Assembly (NCBI GenBank): GCA_021464525.1
Contig: JADRCO010000213.1
Span: 1 to 42,924 of the forward strand
DNA: 42,924 nucleotides
From: Rhizophagus sp. LPA8_4_AMF
Lineage: Eukaryota > Glomeromycota > Glomeromycetes > Glomerales > Glomeraceae
Direction of reading: 5' to 3'
In this document: positions 33,648-42,924 of the stretch, in pieces
How positions within the stretch are numbered: the stretch's first letter is position 1
Layout: the number at the start of each line of letters is the position of its first letter
Program-made: the position numbers and the translations under genes
Notes under the pieces: model-generated
What the model was told of the DNA's origin: nothing
What the model saw: the letters and a program-made list of their open reading frames with translations, nothing else
The model's database searches: none

Positions 33648-36313
33648 CTGTAAAAAATAAACAAAAAAATAAACATAAAAATTAATTCCAGAGAACTAAT
33701 ATTTTTTTTATTTTTTTATATTGTGAAAAGTATTAATAGAATTTTGAATATATTATCCAACCATTATTCAGCAATTAGTGATCATTACTAATTGAGGCTG
33801 AATTAATAATTGAAGATACGTGAATTTGACAAATCAATTTTAAAAAAAATATTTTAATTAACTTAATGTAAAAAGTTTCTTTATTAAATTAATATGATGA
33901 AAGTGGATTTTTTTATATTAATCGTTCTTGCACTCCAGGGATAAATTTTTTTTTAATTCAGGTTTTTTTTTTTGATAATATAGGAAATTGATCACTGGGA
34001 AAAAATATATTTTGGGATTTTTTTTAGAAACACGAGTTATTTTGTAATATGTAATCATTTAAGCCACATCATTTTCCTTTTTTAAATAACATATTATATT
34101 TGTGTCATAGCCACATCAACTGATTATTATTACTACATGCTTTTAATTCAGTTTTTTTTATTTACATTCCAAAAATCAATAATTGATTTATTTATTTATA
34201 CAAATTATGAGTACTACATAAATTTTTTTTTTTATATAATAAATTGATAAATTTTATATTGTGTTATATATTGAGTAACATGTATAAAATTTCTTTTTTT
34301 CAAAATAATTTTTTATTTTTGTGTAATAAATATTGCGTAATATGTTGAGTGATACGTTTTTTTTTATAAAATTTTTTATAAAAAAAAAAAGTCCGCCTAT
34401 TCGTAAGGAGGTAGGGTGGGCGTTACTCTTAGATTTAGGATTCATTATTCTTATTCCTAAATCTATAATCTAAAATCTAAGATATTAAATTCGCAGGCAA
34501 AGTTTTCGCGCAAATCACAACCAAAAAAGAGTATACTTTGCAAGTGTTTTGATGATCGTTTGACCGGGAGTCTATGGGTCACTTTATTTTAAAAAATATA
34601 AAAAAAATTGTAACACTATATTTAGAGAGTACAACAGATTACCAAATAAGAAAAAAGCATTGTCTGTTTTTTACTCTACTATAACTATATAAAATTTTCA
34701 CATTAAATTATAACATTATTTGCATTTTTAACAAAAAATATTGTGAAGATGTGAAGGTATATATTCTAATATTATTAATTATTAAATTATCTTAATTCTG
34801 ATCGGAATTAAATAAGAAATTATATTTAATCCTGGATGGAATTGTGTTAGCCTTCAAGTAGCACAAATGTTAATGTCAGGTGATTTTAGTGAGTAATTAC
34901 TAAAGTGGGGGTACGTTCAAAGGGGGGTATTTTATGCAATTCTAGACAGTATTATTATTGCTATTTTCAAAGGGTATTGAGTATTTTATGTATATGGGAA
35001 ATCAGGAATCGAGAAATTATTAGGCTTTTATATTTATTTATTTATTTATTTAATATATGGGGAAACCCATAAAATTATCGTTTATAGGAATATAACCACC
35101 AAAAGAATTCATTTTTGGCGCGTTATTGGTTAGGCGACGCAAAGGTCTCAGTTTTTTGGGGTAAAAGAAAATTTAATTTACTTATTGAGGTCCAATGAGT
35201 CCGCTAATGGGACCTTTGTTTCTATTGCCACGTGATTTCATACTGATCCTTCCTTCTTCAGTTGTTCGTGATCTCTTCACCTTGACCTTCTTTTGGTGAC
35301 GACCCTTACTAAGGACTCGTGCTTTTCATAATTTTTGACTTGTTTAGTGAATTACGGAACCAACGATGAACTTGAATTATTAATTTTTTATATAGTAATA
35401 AGTCTTAAAAGAGGAAATCCAAGAAATCTCTGGATTTATCAATTTTGTGATCGGCATGTGACAGTGTGACACGCTGCTATATATACGATTCTTTTTACCA
35501 TTTTAAGAAATAAATTTTTTTATATAATAAATAATAATTAAACTTTATTATCGTCATAATGAAATAAATGAAATAATTATAAGTGAACACGAATTTCGCT
35601 ATTCCCGTTAAATAATTATTTCTATTATTGGGTTTCAAAGAAAATAGTAAATTTCTTGGAACGAGAATATTTATCCCCAAACAAAATTTATTACGTAATT
35701 GGGGGTTTACAATTTTAAGTATTATTATATAGAATAAAATTTTTTTTAATAAGTACGTTACAGAATTCTTTTTTTCTCTTAATAATCTTACAATACAAAT
35801 TATTTAGACAAATTATTATAGTTTGAGATGGTGCAATAATTGCAAAAATATACACAAAAAAATTATAACATTTGAAATGCCGTGATATGCACATAAAAAA
35901 AACAAAATATGTACATAGATGATCTTGTATAACGGTCACAATCATTACATTGTTCGTAGTTTTAAACAGAGTACGAATTATTAATATAACAGGTAGGATA
36001 ACATGTTTCATATTAAATTAGTAAGAATCATTTAATAATGATATTTTTTAACTTTATTTGGTATAATAAATTTTAATAAAGTTATTTTTGTTTAAGTATT
36101 GCCCCTTTTTCTTATTAATTGATTTCTTCTCTTGATCGTCAAGATTTGTGTGAGCCATCAGGCTAATAAGAAATGTCCAATATTCGTATCAATCTTATCT
36201 TGATTCATTTGACAATGAACCTCAATATAGAATACATTTAGTCATAAATATACAAATACCTGTTTATCCTAATAAATTACTAAGCTATATTAATAATCAT
36301 TTGATCCAGAGAA
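33648..36313. other. Gene-free spacer
   Basis: No supported gene. It includes long T runs, a hairpin at 34430-34481, a TTTA tract at about 35036-35054, and a less AT-rich patch at 35080-35345. The minus strand of that patch has a frame interrupted only by TGA codons (see findings). Open frames at 34254-34445, 35495-35680 and 35715-36011 are AT-rich noise. Confidence 0.45.
34430..34481. repeat. Hairpin with two competing right arms
   Basis: TAGATTTAGGA (34430-34440) pairs perfectly with TCCTAAATCTA (34455-34465) around a 14-nt loop. A second right arm, TAAAATCTAAG (34471-34481), can pair with CTTAGATTTA. The region is flanked by a GC-richer stretch (GGAGGTAGGGTGGGCG). Confidence 0.5.
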
Positions 36314-36321
36314 GTATAAAA
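36314..36321 (+). promoter_or_regulatory. TATA box of the NmrA-like gene
   Basis: GTATAAAAATAAGG lies about 80 bp before the ATG at 36398, a suitable distance for a core promoter with a short A-rich leader. Confidence 0.5.
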
Positions 36322-36397
36322 ATAAGGTGGATTTTAACGAAAAGAAACTATCAAATACTGATAAATATCTCTTAAACAAAAAAAAAATCATTATATC

Positions 36398-37429
36398 ATG
36401 AGTAATTCACAATTTAAAACCGTAGCTATAGCCGGAGGCACTGGTACTTTGGGTTATGCTATCGCTGAGGCATTCTTGAATGATGGATCTTATAACGTGA
36501 AAATTCTTCGAAGGAAACCAGAAAACGAAAATGAAAAGGCTAAATTGCTAGCTTCCAAGGGTGCAGAAATTGTATATGCGGATTATAGTCAACATGATGA
36601 TCTTGTTAAGGCTCTTAAAGGAACCGATGTTGTTGTCAGCACTTTAAATTTTGACCCTAAAGGCGCAGGTTTTTATGATTCTCAAGCTCCTCTGTTAGCC
36701 GCTGCTAAAGATGCCTCTGTGAAAAGGTTCATCCCGTCTGAATATGGCGGAAAGTTTAAGTATGTTTATTTTCTTTATTTTCTTTTTTTTTTTTGTATGT
36801 CTATGATAAAGTTATAATAATGTTTTTTTAACATAGAGCTGGAGCTCATGTTCTCATAGACGATAAAATCAAATTTGCAGAAGAAGTAGAAAAAAGTGGA
36901 CTTGAGTATACATATATCTATGTTGGATTATTTCAAGAATACTTTGGTTGGTTGGGATATGATATTAAAAATAAGAAAGCTACTTTCTATGATGATGGTA
37001 GCAAAATATTTCCCACCACTTCTTTGCATGATATTGGAAAATACACTGTAGAGACACTCAAAATACCAGAGGCTCGTAATGGTCATATTAATGTCGCTGG
37101 CGCGATCTTGTCGCTAAATGAGTATCTTGAAATATTTGAAAAAGTTACCGGTGAGTACATATTTTATTTAATTTTTATTAGAATGTAAATTTTTGTAGTA
37201 TAAACTAATAATGATGGTTTATGAAGGTTCAAAATGGGAAGTAGTTGTTGATAAAGAAGCAAGACATCGATTCCAAAATAAAATCGATCCAGTTCCCTCA
37301 TTCTTGGATAATTTCAAGGCTACTATTGTGCAAGAAGGGGAGCTTGGAAAGTTCGATAACGATAAATTTAGTTTTACTCCTAAACCTGTTACCGAGGTCA
37401 TTGAAGAACTTGTTAAACAGGCATCATAA
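36398..37429 (+). CDS. NmrA/isoflavone-reductase-like NAD(P)-binding protein
   Basis: Three exons (36398-36759, 36837-37150, 37227-37429) give 292 residues. Intron 1 (77 bp, GTATGT to CATAG) restores KFK-AGAHVLIDD; intron 2 (76 bp, GTGAGT to GAAG, with CTAAT branch-like text) restores VTG-SKWEVVV. Both fit consensus and keep frame. The N-terminal nucleotide-binding loop GGTGTLG is at 13-19, after strand VAIA. ILRRKP carries the basic residues that usually select NADPH. RFIPSEYGG and the SLHDIGKYTVETL block are typical of the NmrA-like atypical short-chain dehydrogenase family. Members are reductases or redox-sensing regulators; the substrate cannot be read here. Length is normal for the family, and codon use is less AT-rich than the BTB genes, in keeping with a conserved gene. 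It stands alone with no operon-like neighbours. The product is soluble, with no signal peptide. Confidence 0.92.
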
Positions 37430-39059
37430 TTTATTGTATCATCAAATGTAACTAAACTATTTGATCCTTCAAATAATTATATATTACTTAATTTTATTCT
37501 AAAATTCGTTGAATGAATTGTATTGTAATCTGACTAATCTCTATTCGAAATCATATCTGACAATTATACGAATTCTTCCTATTTTGTAATAAAATCAAAT
37601 AGCAACAAATCTTAAATCATTTTTTCATATACCTATTGCTTCTTTTTTTTTGAATAAAACCTTGTTGCTAAAAATTTTTTGTCTTCCACCGATTTTCTTT
37701 TTAATAGATAATGGAGTTTATTTGTAACTATTAACGCCCTCGCTTTAAATACTTTTGATAATCATTTTAATCGTCATTGTAAAAATCATCAATTTTTTTC
37801 TCACTCAATTATTAATAATTATTAATCTGTTAAAGATCAAGATGATGGTACATTGTGATAACGCTAATTTTTAATATTTTCGTGTAGACAATATAAGCAA
37901 ACTCTCTAATTACTATGAATTTAGTATAGACATATGGATATTAAACCATCTAATGATAATTAAATTAGCATATCAGGGCATATCAGGACCCCGAGCAATA
38001 CTGAAATAGGTAACAAGAAATAACGCGTAGAATGGGGCAAAATAATCATGAAAATCTTTCCTTTTTTAGATGATTTCTCAGAATTTTATTACTTATTTTA
38101 GTAGCTGACTGACATTATCATAATTCCGGCCCTGAAAAAATGCGTAGAGCTAATAGTAAATTCTTGCTAATTCCTATGATCTATTTATAATATCTGAGGG
38201 AAACAAAATCCTCTTTTTCAAAGACTGACTAGAATAAATATCTTATTATTAAAAGTTTATGAGCTTTGTATAATTCGAAATCCAAATATTAGAGTATTTG
38301 AATAATTTTGTAAAGCTTGTGGGAAATTCTTTTAAACGGTTAAGAACAAAAATTTGATGATAGTACAACTTAAATTACAACAATAAACAAGTTTAATTGA
38401 AAACACAAGTGGATATCTTATTCAAATAAAACTTGATTGTATAGGTCATGATGAGATTAATAATAAAAGAATGATTCGACTATTATTCGGCCTATTTATC
38501 AAAATTGTCCGAACCTTCAATATCTTAATTGAAAGAGTAATATTATAGAGTTAGAAAATTATTGATTAAATGTCAATATTTGAATGGATTCTTTTTTTAT
38601 TATTGATAGTGATGATACGATTAATTGGGATAAATTATTCAAATTATTCGAAATTTTATCAAATTTTCACCAAATAATTTATTTAGTTTCATATTTTATT
38701 CCGATAACCAAATTAGATTGAATTTATAAAATTATTTTTTGATATATAATTGAGTAGTTGAACATAAACATCCTATGTTATTAAAATTCTTTCGAATGAA
38801 AATTATAAGTGAATATATTGATTTAGTAGAAAGATACAAAGCGGAAGGTAGTTGAAAAATTAGATAGAAGACTTTGAGTGGATCTAAAAGTGTATAAATA
38901 GACTTGTTTTAAGATAACTTTATATATGGACTTTTTTTTAGTATTTATTCTTGTGGGTAAACAAAAATGTGAGTATATAAAAAGAATAAGATCAGGTTCT
39001 TTCAAAACTACATAATAATATTTGACATTTTGACATACTGTAAAATTATTATTTTATTG
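37430..39059. other. AT-rich spacer with one dispersed repeat
   Basis: No gene. An AATAAAAT near 37584 could be the polyadenylation signal of the NmrA-like gene. The repeat at 38035-38151 is listed separately. The minus frame 38823-39005 is not supported. Confidence 0.5.
38035..38151 (+). repeat. Dispersed repeat, second plus-strand copy
   Basis: GCAAAATAATCATGAAAATC, then TTTCCTTTT, TATTACTTATTTTAG, CATTATCATAATTCCGGCCC and TGAAAAAATGCGTAGAGCT. The last two blocks match the inverted core of the element at 18465-18670 almost exactly. An AGGACCCCGA word at 37985-37994 resembles that element's terminus, so this may be a diverged, partly lost copy. Confidence 0.6.
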
Positions 39060-39445
39060 GACGGGTAGGTTACAGTACGATTTTCCGAATGTCCGCTTCC
39101 CAAACTGGTATTAATTCCTGAAACTCCAACTTATCGAATTCCAATTTTTAGGAATCACATGAAACATCCAATCATATTATGAAATAAAGAGATTACAGTA
39201 TAATATTATATATCCCAGGAAATTTCCCATTCAGGATATTAGAATTTGGCATATTGAGTTTAAGGATATTGGGCTTCAGGGTTTGGGAAATTGGACATCA
39301 GAAAAAAATGATCTATTCTTCTAAAAAAAAAAAAAAACGAATTTCGAATTCGGAAAATTCTATATTTCATGAAAAAGTCCTATTCGGGAAGTTGGAACTT
39401 TGGGAAAAGGTATATTCAGAAAAGTGGTATTCAGAAAATTATTAA
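39060..39445. repeat. Fold-back sequence, CT-rich left half and GA-rich right half
   Basis: ATGTCCGCTTCCCAAAC (39089-39105) is inverted at 39281-39298 as GTTTGGGAAATTGGACAT. Shorter inverted words (TTCCGAAT, CCTGAA, AATTCCAA) continue through both halves. An open frame at 39254-39445 is made of these repeated GGAAxTT words and is not a gene. Confidence 0.55.
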
Positions 39446-40427
39446 TACAAAGGTACAATGAATATAAACAGAAGATCGACATCCTCACTTCATAAGTGTT
39501 ATCGTTCGGTCATTAGGGACACCGCAGCGACCAATAGGGACTCATTACAATATTAACTAATAATAGGCCTGCTCATGCGGTTTGGTTTTTCGGTTGGCAA
39601 GGTTTTATTTGATTGGCTAGATATTTATTTAATAAAGTAATTTATCTTAATCAAACCATAAAATTAGTAGTAATTTATCCTTAATTCACGCGGTATCTAT
39701 CATTTTATTTGAGAAATTTTTATGATAATAAACTAGGTAACGGGATTGATTATATTGATCATGCGATCATGCATATTTGTATTTCTAAGCAGTCCAGATA
39801 ATGATTCTCGCGCAATCTGACTAAGGTTTGACTCTCCGCTGTATTTAAGGCAAAAAATGATGATTGTAGACTAACCGATATGGAAATTTACTATTGTTTG
39901 AACTACTTTTTTAAACGTATTTACTTTTAAAGAAAAAAAAAACTATACTACATGGCATAATGGTTTCAATACTGTCCTACTTTATTGTCAATGTCGAAGT
40001 CGATTTTTACATTTGTAAAAATGTTTTTAGTGAAGTGAAAGAAAATTTTAAAATGAAAAAAAATACAAAAACTCGGAATTTAAATTTTTCAATAAAAGTT
40101 CGTGTTTACTATTTTTTCTTGCTTTTTTTTAAAAAAAAAATATTCCTATTTAGCATTGTCATATTATTATTTTTAGTTAAATCTTTCACGTATCTTTTGA
40201 TAATTAATAAAATTGGTCGTTACAAATAAGAATTCAATAAATCCTGTATGAAAAAAAAATTGAGGTTAAAAATTAAATGAGTATAATTTTTGGTTAACGA
40301 AACAATAAGATCCAATTTAATTTATTGAAGTGGAATTCTCTTTGTTGCATTTCTTTCCGTTCATGCCATTCCACAGGTCCCTATAAATTAACATTGAATA
40401 CTTATATTAGTTCAAGCTCATTCATTT
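39446..40427. other. Spacer
   Basis: No gene is supported. The 89-codon frame at 39960-40229 is Lys/Phe-rich and spans poly-A/T runs. About 40365-40410 looks like a degraded third copy of the tandem unit that follows (ACAGGTCC, ACATTGAATAC). Confidence 0.4.
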
Positions 40428-40744
40428 CAGGTCATAATAGTGAATACCAAAATGGTATTGTAAACAGTAACCATTTTGACAAGTGGTTGTACACCATAAC
40501 CCAACTACCTTAGGGATAAGCATACACTTCAGGAGTGACTATATATATGGTATCCTTCACTACTATCTATGTCCTCCATTATGACAGGTCATAATATTGA
40601 ACACCAAAATGGTATTGTAAACAGTGATCATTTTGACAAGTAGCCATACACCATAACCCAACTACCTTAGGGATAAGCATACACTTCAGGAGTGACTATA
40701 TATATCATGGTATCCTTCACCACCATCTATGTTCTCTATTATAA
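40428..40744 (+). repeat. Two-copy tandem repeat, 157-bp unit
   Basis: Units 40428-40584 and 40585-40744 begin CAGGTCATAATA and share long exact stretches (ACCAAAATGGTATTGTAAAC, CACCATAACCCAACTACC, TAGGGATAAGCATACACTTC). The main differences are a 3-bp indel after CTATATATA and scattered substitutions. The unit contains inverted CCAAAATGG/CCATTTTG words. Confidence 0.85.
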
Positions 40745-40875
40745 CCATCAGATCCTTTGCAAGAGTGACTCCAGAGCACTTTACAGACCAACTACTATAT
40801 CTTCAAGACGGTGAATTTGAACCTGATGACTTATATTCAGGTACCTTAACCAAGGCTCCACTTTCAAAGATATAA
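40696..40875 (+). pseudogene. Coding-like fragment of unknown family
   Basis: A frame runs from just after TGA at 40693 to TAA at 40873. An ATG at 40729 would give 48 residues: MFSIITIRSFARVTPEHF, TDQLLYLQDGEFEPDDLY, SGTLTKAPLSKI. Its composition (Glu, Asp, Pro, Thr, few Lys/Asn) is clearly different from AT-rich noise. After the stop the same frame continues with PWGGFSYDGPQSSICNPLKS, suggesting a longer ancestral product interrupted by one stop. It begins inside tandem unit 2. A mobile-element protein fragment is possible; the family is unknown. Confidence 0.35.
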
Positions 40876-41178
40876 CCTTGGGGTGGGTTCTCGTATGATG
40901 GGCCCCAGTCATCTATTTGCAACCCTTTAAAGTCGTCCGGTCAGCCCTCATAAACCTTCGCACGTTGCTTTCGCGGTGTGCAGTCAAGGATTATGGTCAG
41001 TGAGTGATAGAATACTATTTACCCACCTCTTTAAAAATTCATAAAAAATTCCAGTAAATAGTATCATTTGTTAGACAGTAGCTAGGCTTTAACGTTTAAT
41101 TTCTTCAAGACCGCTGAAAGTGATCATCTCATAAAATTTGGATCTTTCGGGTTAGGAGTTAGGATCTATTATAACCTT
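40876..41178. other. GC-richer spacer
   Basis: No complete gene. Frame continuation of the preceding fragment is visible to about 40960. Near 41020-41075 TACTATTTAC and GTAAATAGTA form a 10-bp inverted pair. Confidence 0.35.
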
Positions 41179-41470
41179 CCGTTTTCCACTCATAAAGAGT
41201 TTTGTATTATTATCCATAAAAACCTTTTGTTGTTCGTATGAACATCTTTTGACAAAAAATTTAACATTCTAAGATCCGTTTTCCACTCAAAAAAAAAAGA
41301 TTTTTATATACAAACTATTATTTTCTCCCAGTCAGATCGGAGGAAACGTTATTATCCATATAATCTTTTTGTTGTTCGTATGGACCGTCCCGTCATGTTA
41401 GGAGAGTTTAGAACTCGGAAATAACATTATTATTAACCTTTTGTTCATATTATTCATATGGACATTCTGT
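41179..41470 (+). repeat. Degenerate direct repeats (CCGTTTTCCACTCA and GTTGTTCGTATG modules)
   Basis: CCGTTTTCCACTCA occurs at 41179 and 41276. Each is followed by ATTATCCATA, then CTTTT, then TTGTTGTTCGTATG and AAC or GAC. A third partial module (TATTAACCTTTTGTTCATAT) ends near 41470. Unit spacing varies, so it is an old, decayed tandem. Confidence 0.6.
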
Positions 41471-42095
41471 TAGAGTGATTTTTTGTTGGAAAAGTTTTTT
41501 TATTAGGTAGTGGCTTTTTTGTTAGGAATTGATCCCTTTTTATATTATTTTCTTATCATGTGATATGTCTACAATGACATAAAAATTTTACATATTTATA
41601 GTCTATTGTGAATGAGTCATCTTTACTAACTCTGATTTAGTAATTTTAAATAAGAATTAATGCCCGAGCTATCATATGACTCTGACAAACTCAATAAATG
41701 CGTGATGTAAACAAAATCTCCTGTTACCTAGTTAGTAAGAAAATCATGACTCATTTGAGGTTTGTATATAAAGTATAAAATATATTATTATTCGGAGATA
41801 CAAAATTTTTGTAGAGAAGCGTGTTAGTATAACGATTATTAAATAATTGTTCAGTCTTACATGATTAATTACGAGTACAGCCAACTCCTGATGTTCAACA
41901 TATAATATTATATATGATGAGTAAAAGTTTCTTATAAAATAAAAAACTATAAAATATGAAACTGTTGTGTTATACCGCGTCATGCAAAAAATTACGCTAT
42001 TCACGTTACGCGTTTTGTCTTATAAAAATCACCTTTTTCGCACTAAATTTTCTCAAAGAACTCTTTCTCAAAAAAACTCATTTCTCAAACAAACC

Positions 42096-42330
42096 TTTAT
42101 ACAAAAAAGACTACAAAAAAAAAAAATAATAATTTATATATATTCCTCATACATTTTTATACAATAAATAACAAAAGTTTTACGCCCTTTTTATACAAAA
42201 AATCAATCCTTTATACAAAAAACTTTTTACACAAAAAAAGAAATAATTTATACATAATCCTTCCCACGTTTTTATACAATAAATAACAAAAAATTTACGC
42301 TCTTTTTATACAAAAAAAAAATAATGCAGT
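42096..42330 (+). repeat. TTTATACAAAAA-type degenerate satellite
   Basis: TTTATACAAAAA or a close variant occurs at least seven times. A higher-order unit of about 113 bp (AATTTAT, CCTCATAC or CTTCCCACG, TTTTTATACAATAAATAACA, TTTACGCyCT, TTTTTATACAAAAAA) is present twice, from about 42131 and 42244. Confidence 0.7.
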
Positions 42331-42924
42331 CCTACTCTTTCCTTGAGTTTTGAACCAAACTGACGGAAAGCGCAAATAAACGCGATCAATTTACATTTAC
42401 CTATACGGCGTATGGCATATGATTTATAACTTGGATTATAAACCAGTAAGATCTCCGTCATTATAATGTACGATTCTACGATACATGAATAGAGGTTTAC
42501 AAGTAATGTTGAGGTTATTTAACATTTATAGTATCATGCATATTCTAGTGTCCAAAAAACCTTTTATATTTCCAGGGATTCTTGATTTAAAATTTAAGCG
42601 AGATATTTCATCAGCCTAATTGCGTATCACTGGAATAAGGATTTAAGGCAAGTATGTGTGTTATGATATAGGGGTTTATGTGCTCGTAGTACGTACCATA
42701 TGCTACTATGGCTAGTAGTCATCTGCTTTGTGCACAAGACCGTAGCTACAATGATGCCATATAGGTGGTTCCACAAGCTGACTCATATGGGAGGGCAGGC
42801 CGTGGTGCCCGTGGAAGTGACACATATTTCTATGTCATGAGCACATCACTTACTTTGTTGTTGTTATTGAATACTATATGAGACCATTTACCATAGATCC
42901 TATGATGGCCACATAGGTGTCCTG
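42331..42924. other. Unassigned right end, GC-richer from 42660
   Basis: No open frame of coding quality on either strand. From about 42690 the sequence is clearly less AT-rich, and short words recur (ATGATGCCATATAGGTGG near 42751 and ATGATGGCCACATAGGTG near 42902). It may be the edge of a mobile element continuing beyond the window. Confidence 0.4.

Noticed and set aside
34254-36011. Three minus-strand frames (34254-34445, 35495-35680, 35715-36011)
   Set aside because: Phe/Ile/Lys-rich noise over T runs.
39254-40229. Frames at 39254-39445 and 39960-40229
   Set aside because: The first is a fold-back repeat translation; the second is Lys/Phe-rich from A/T runs.
40325-40513. 62-codon plus-strand frame
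   Set aside because: Reads through the tandem repeat unit and is not maintained in the second unit.
40428-40744. CRISPR-like spacing of repeats
   Set aside because: Only two long units with no spacers; the organism is eukaryotic.
41744-42167. Frames at 41744-42004 and 41967-42167
   Set aside because: AT-rich spacer and satellite sequence, no motif.
1-42924. tRNA, rRNA or spliceosomal RNA genes
   Set aside because: No B-box plus cloverleaf, 5S, U2 or U6 signature found by reading both strands; this was not computed.

Overview
The window looks like nuclear DNA of an arbuscular mycorrhizal fungus, most likely Rhizophagus (Glomeromycotina). This is inferred from a very AT-rich background, short GT-AG introns (about 70-90 bp), kinase-like proteins with a small N-terminal CxxC module, and a tandem family of BTB-BACK-TLDc proteins. 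These families are strongly expanded in that lineage. No database search was possible, so the species call rests on recognition alone.

Layout. (1) 1-4.1 kb, minus strand: the N-terminal piece of one kinase-family gene cut by the window edge, then a complete two-exon protein kinase gene. (2) 6.2-25.0 kb: an array of BTB-BACK-TLDc genes. Four are intact (6271-7799, 16640-18153, 20427-21923, 23480-25013), all on the minus strand with one intron at the same codon. One is a recent pseudogene (12058-13553, a one-base homopolymer loss plus a late stop). Two are old relics (13905-14210 minus; 14817-15930 plus). Five of the seven loci share a dyad-like element, core TTGTGCAACGTTACAAAT, about 70-150 bp upstream of the start codon. 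Inside the array, at 9157-9378 (+), lies a tiny spliced gene for a secreted peptide with KEX2- and STE13-type processing sites, like fungal alpha-pheromone precursors. A broken multi-exon gene follows at 10.7-11.6 kb. The spacers between the last three BTB genes are duplicated, and comparing the copies exposes several small TIR transposons with their target-site duplications.

(3) 25.0-36.3 kb is gene-poor. It holds one decayed spliced gene (26929-27391), a possible 42-residue membrane microprotein (30213-30341), and a run of eight or nine small exon-like blocks on the minus strand (32.65-33.65 kb) that do not form a continuous reading frame. (4) 36398-37429 (+) is an intact three-exon NmrA/isoflavone-reductase-like NAD(P)-binding protein with a TATA box. 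(5) 37.4-42.9 kb is repeat-rich: a fold-back element, a 157-bp tandem repeat next to a coding-like fragment, and a degenerate TTTATACAAAAA satellite.

Functionally the window pairs lineage-expanded adaptor proteins (BTB-BACK-TLDc) and kinases with one housekeeping-like oxidoreductase. The most unusual locus is the pheromone-like peptide gene; the next are the shared upstream element of the BTB array and the exon-like block array.
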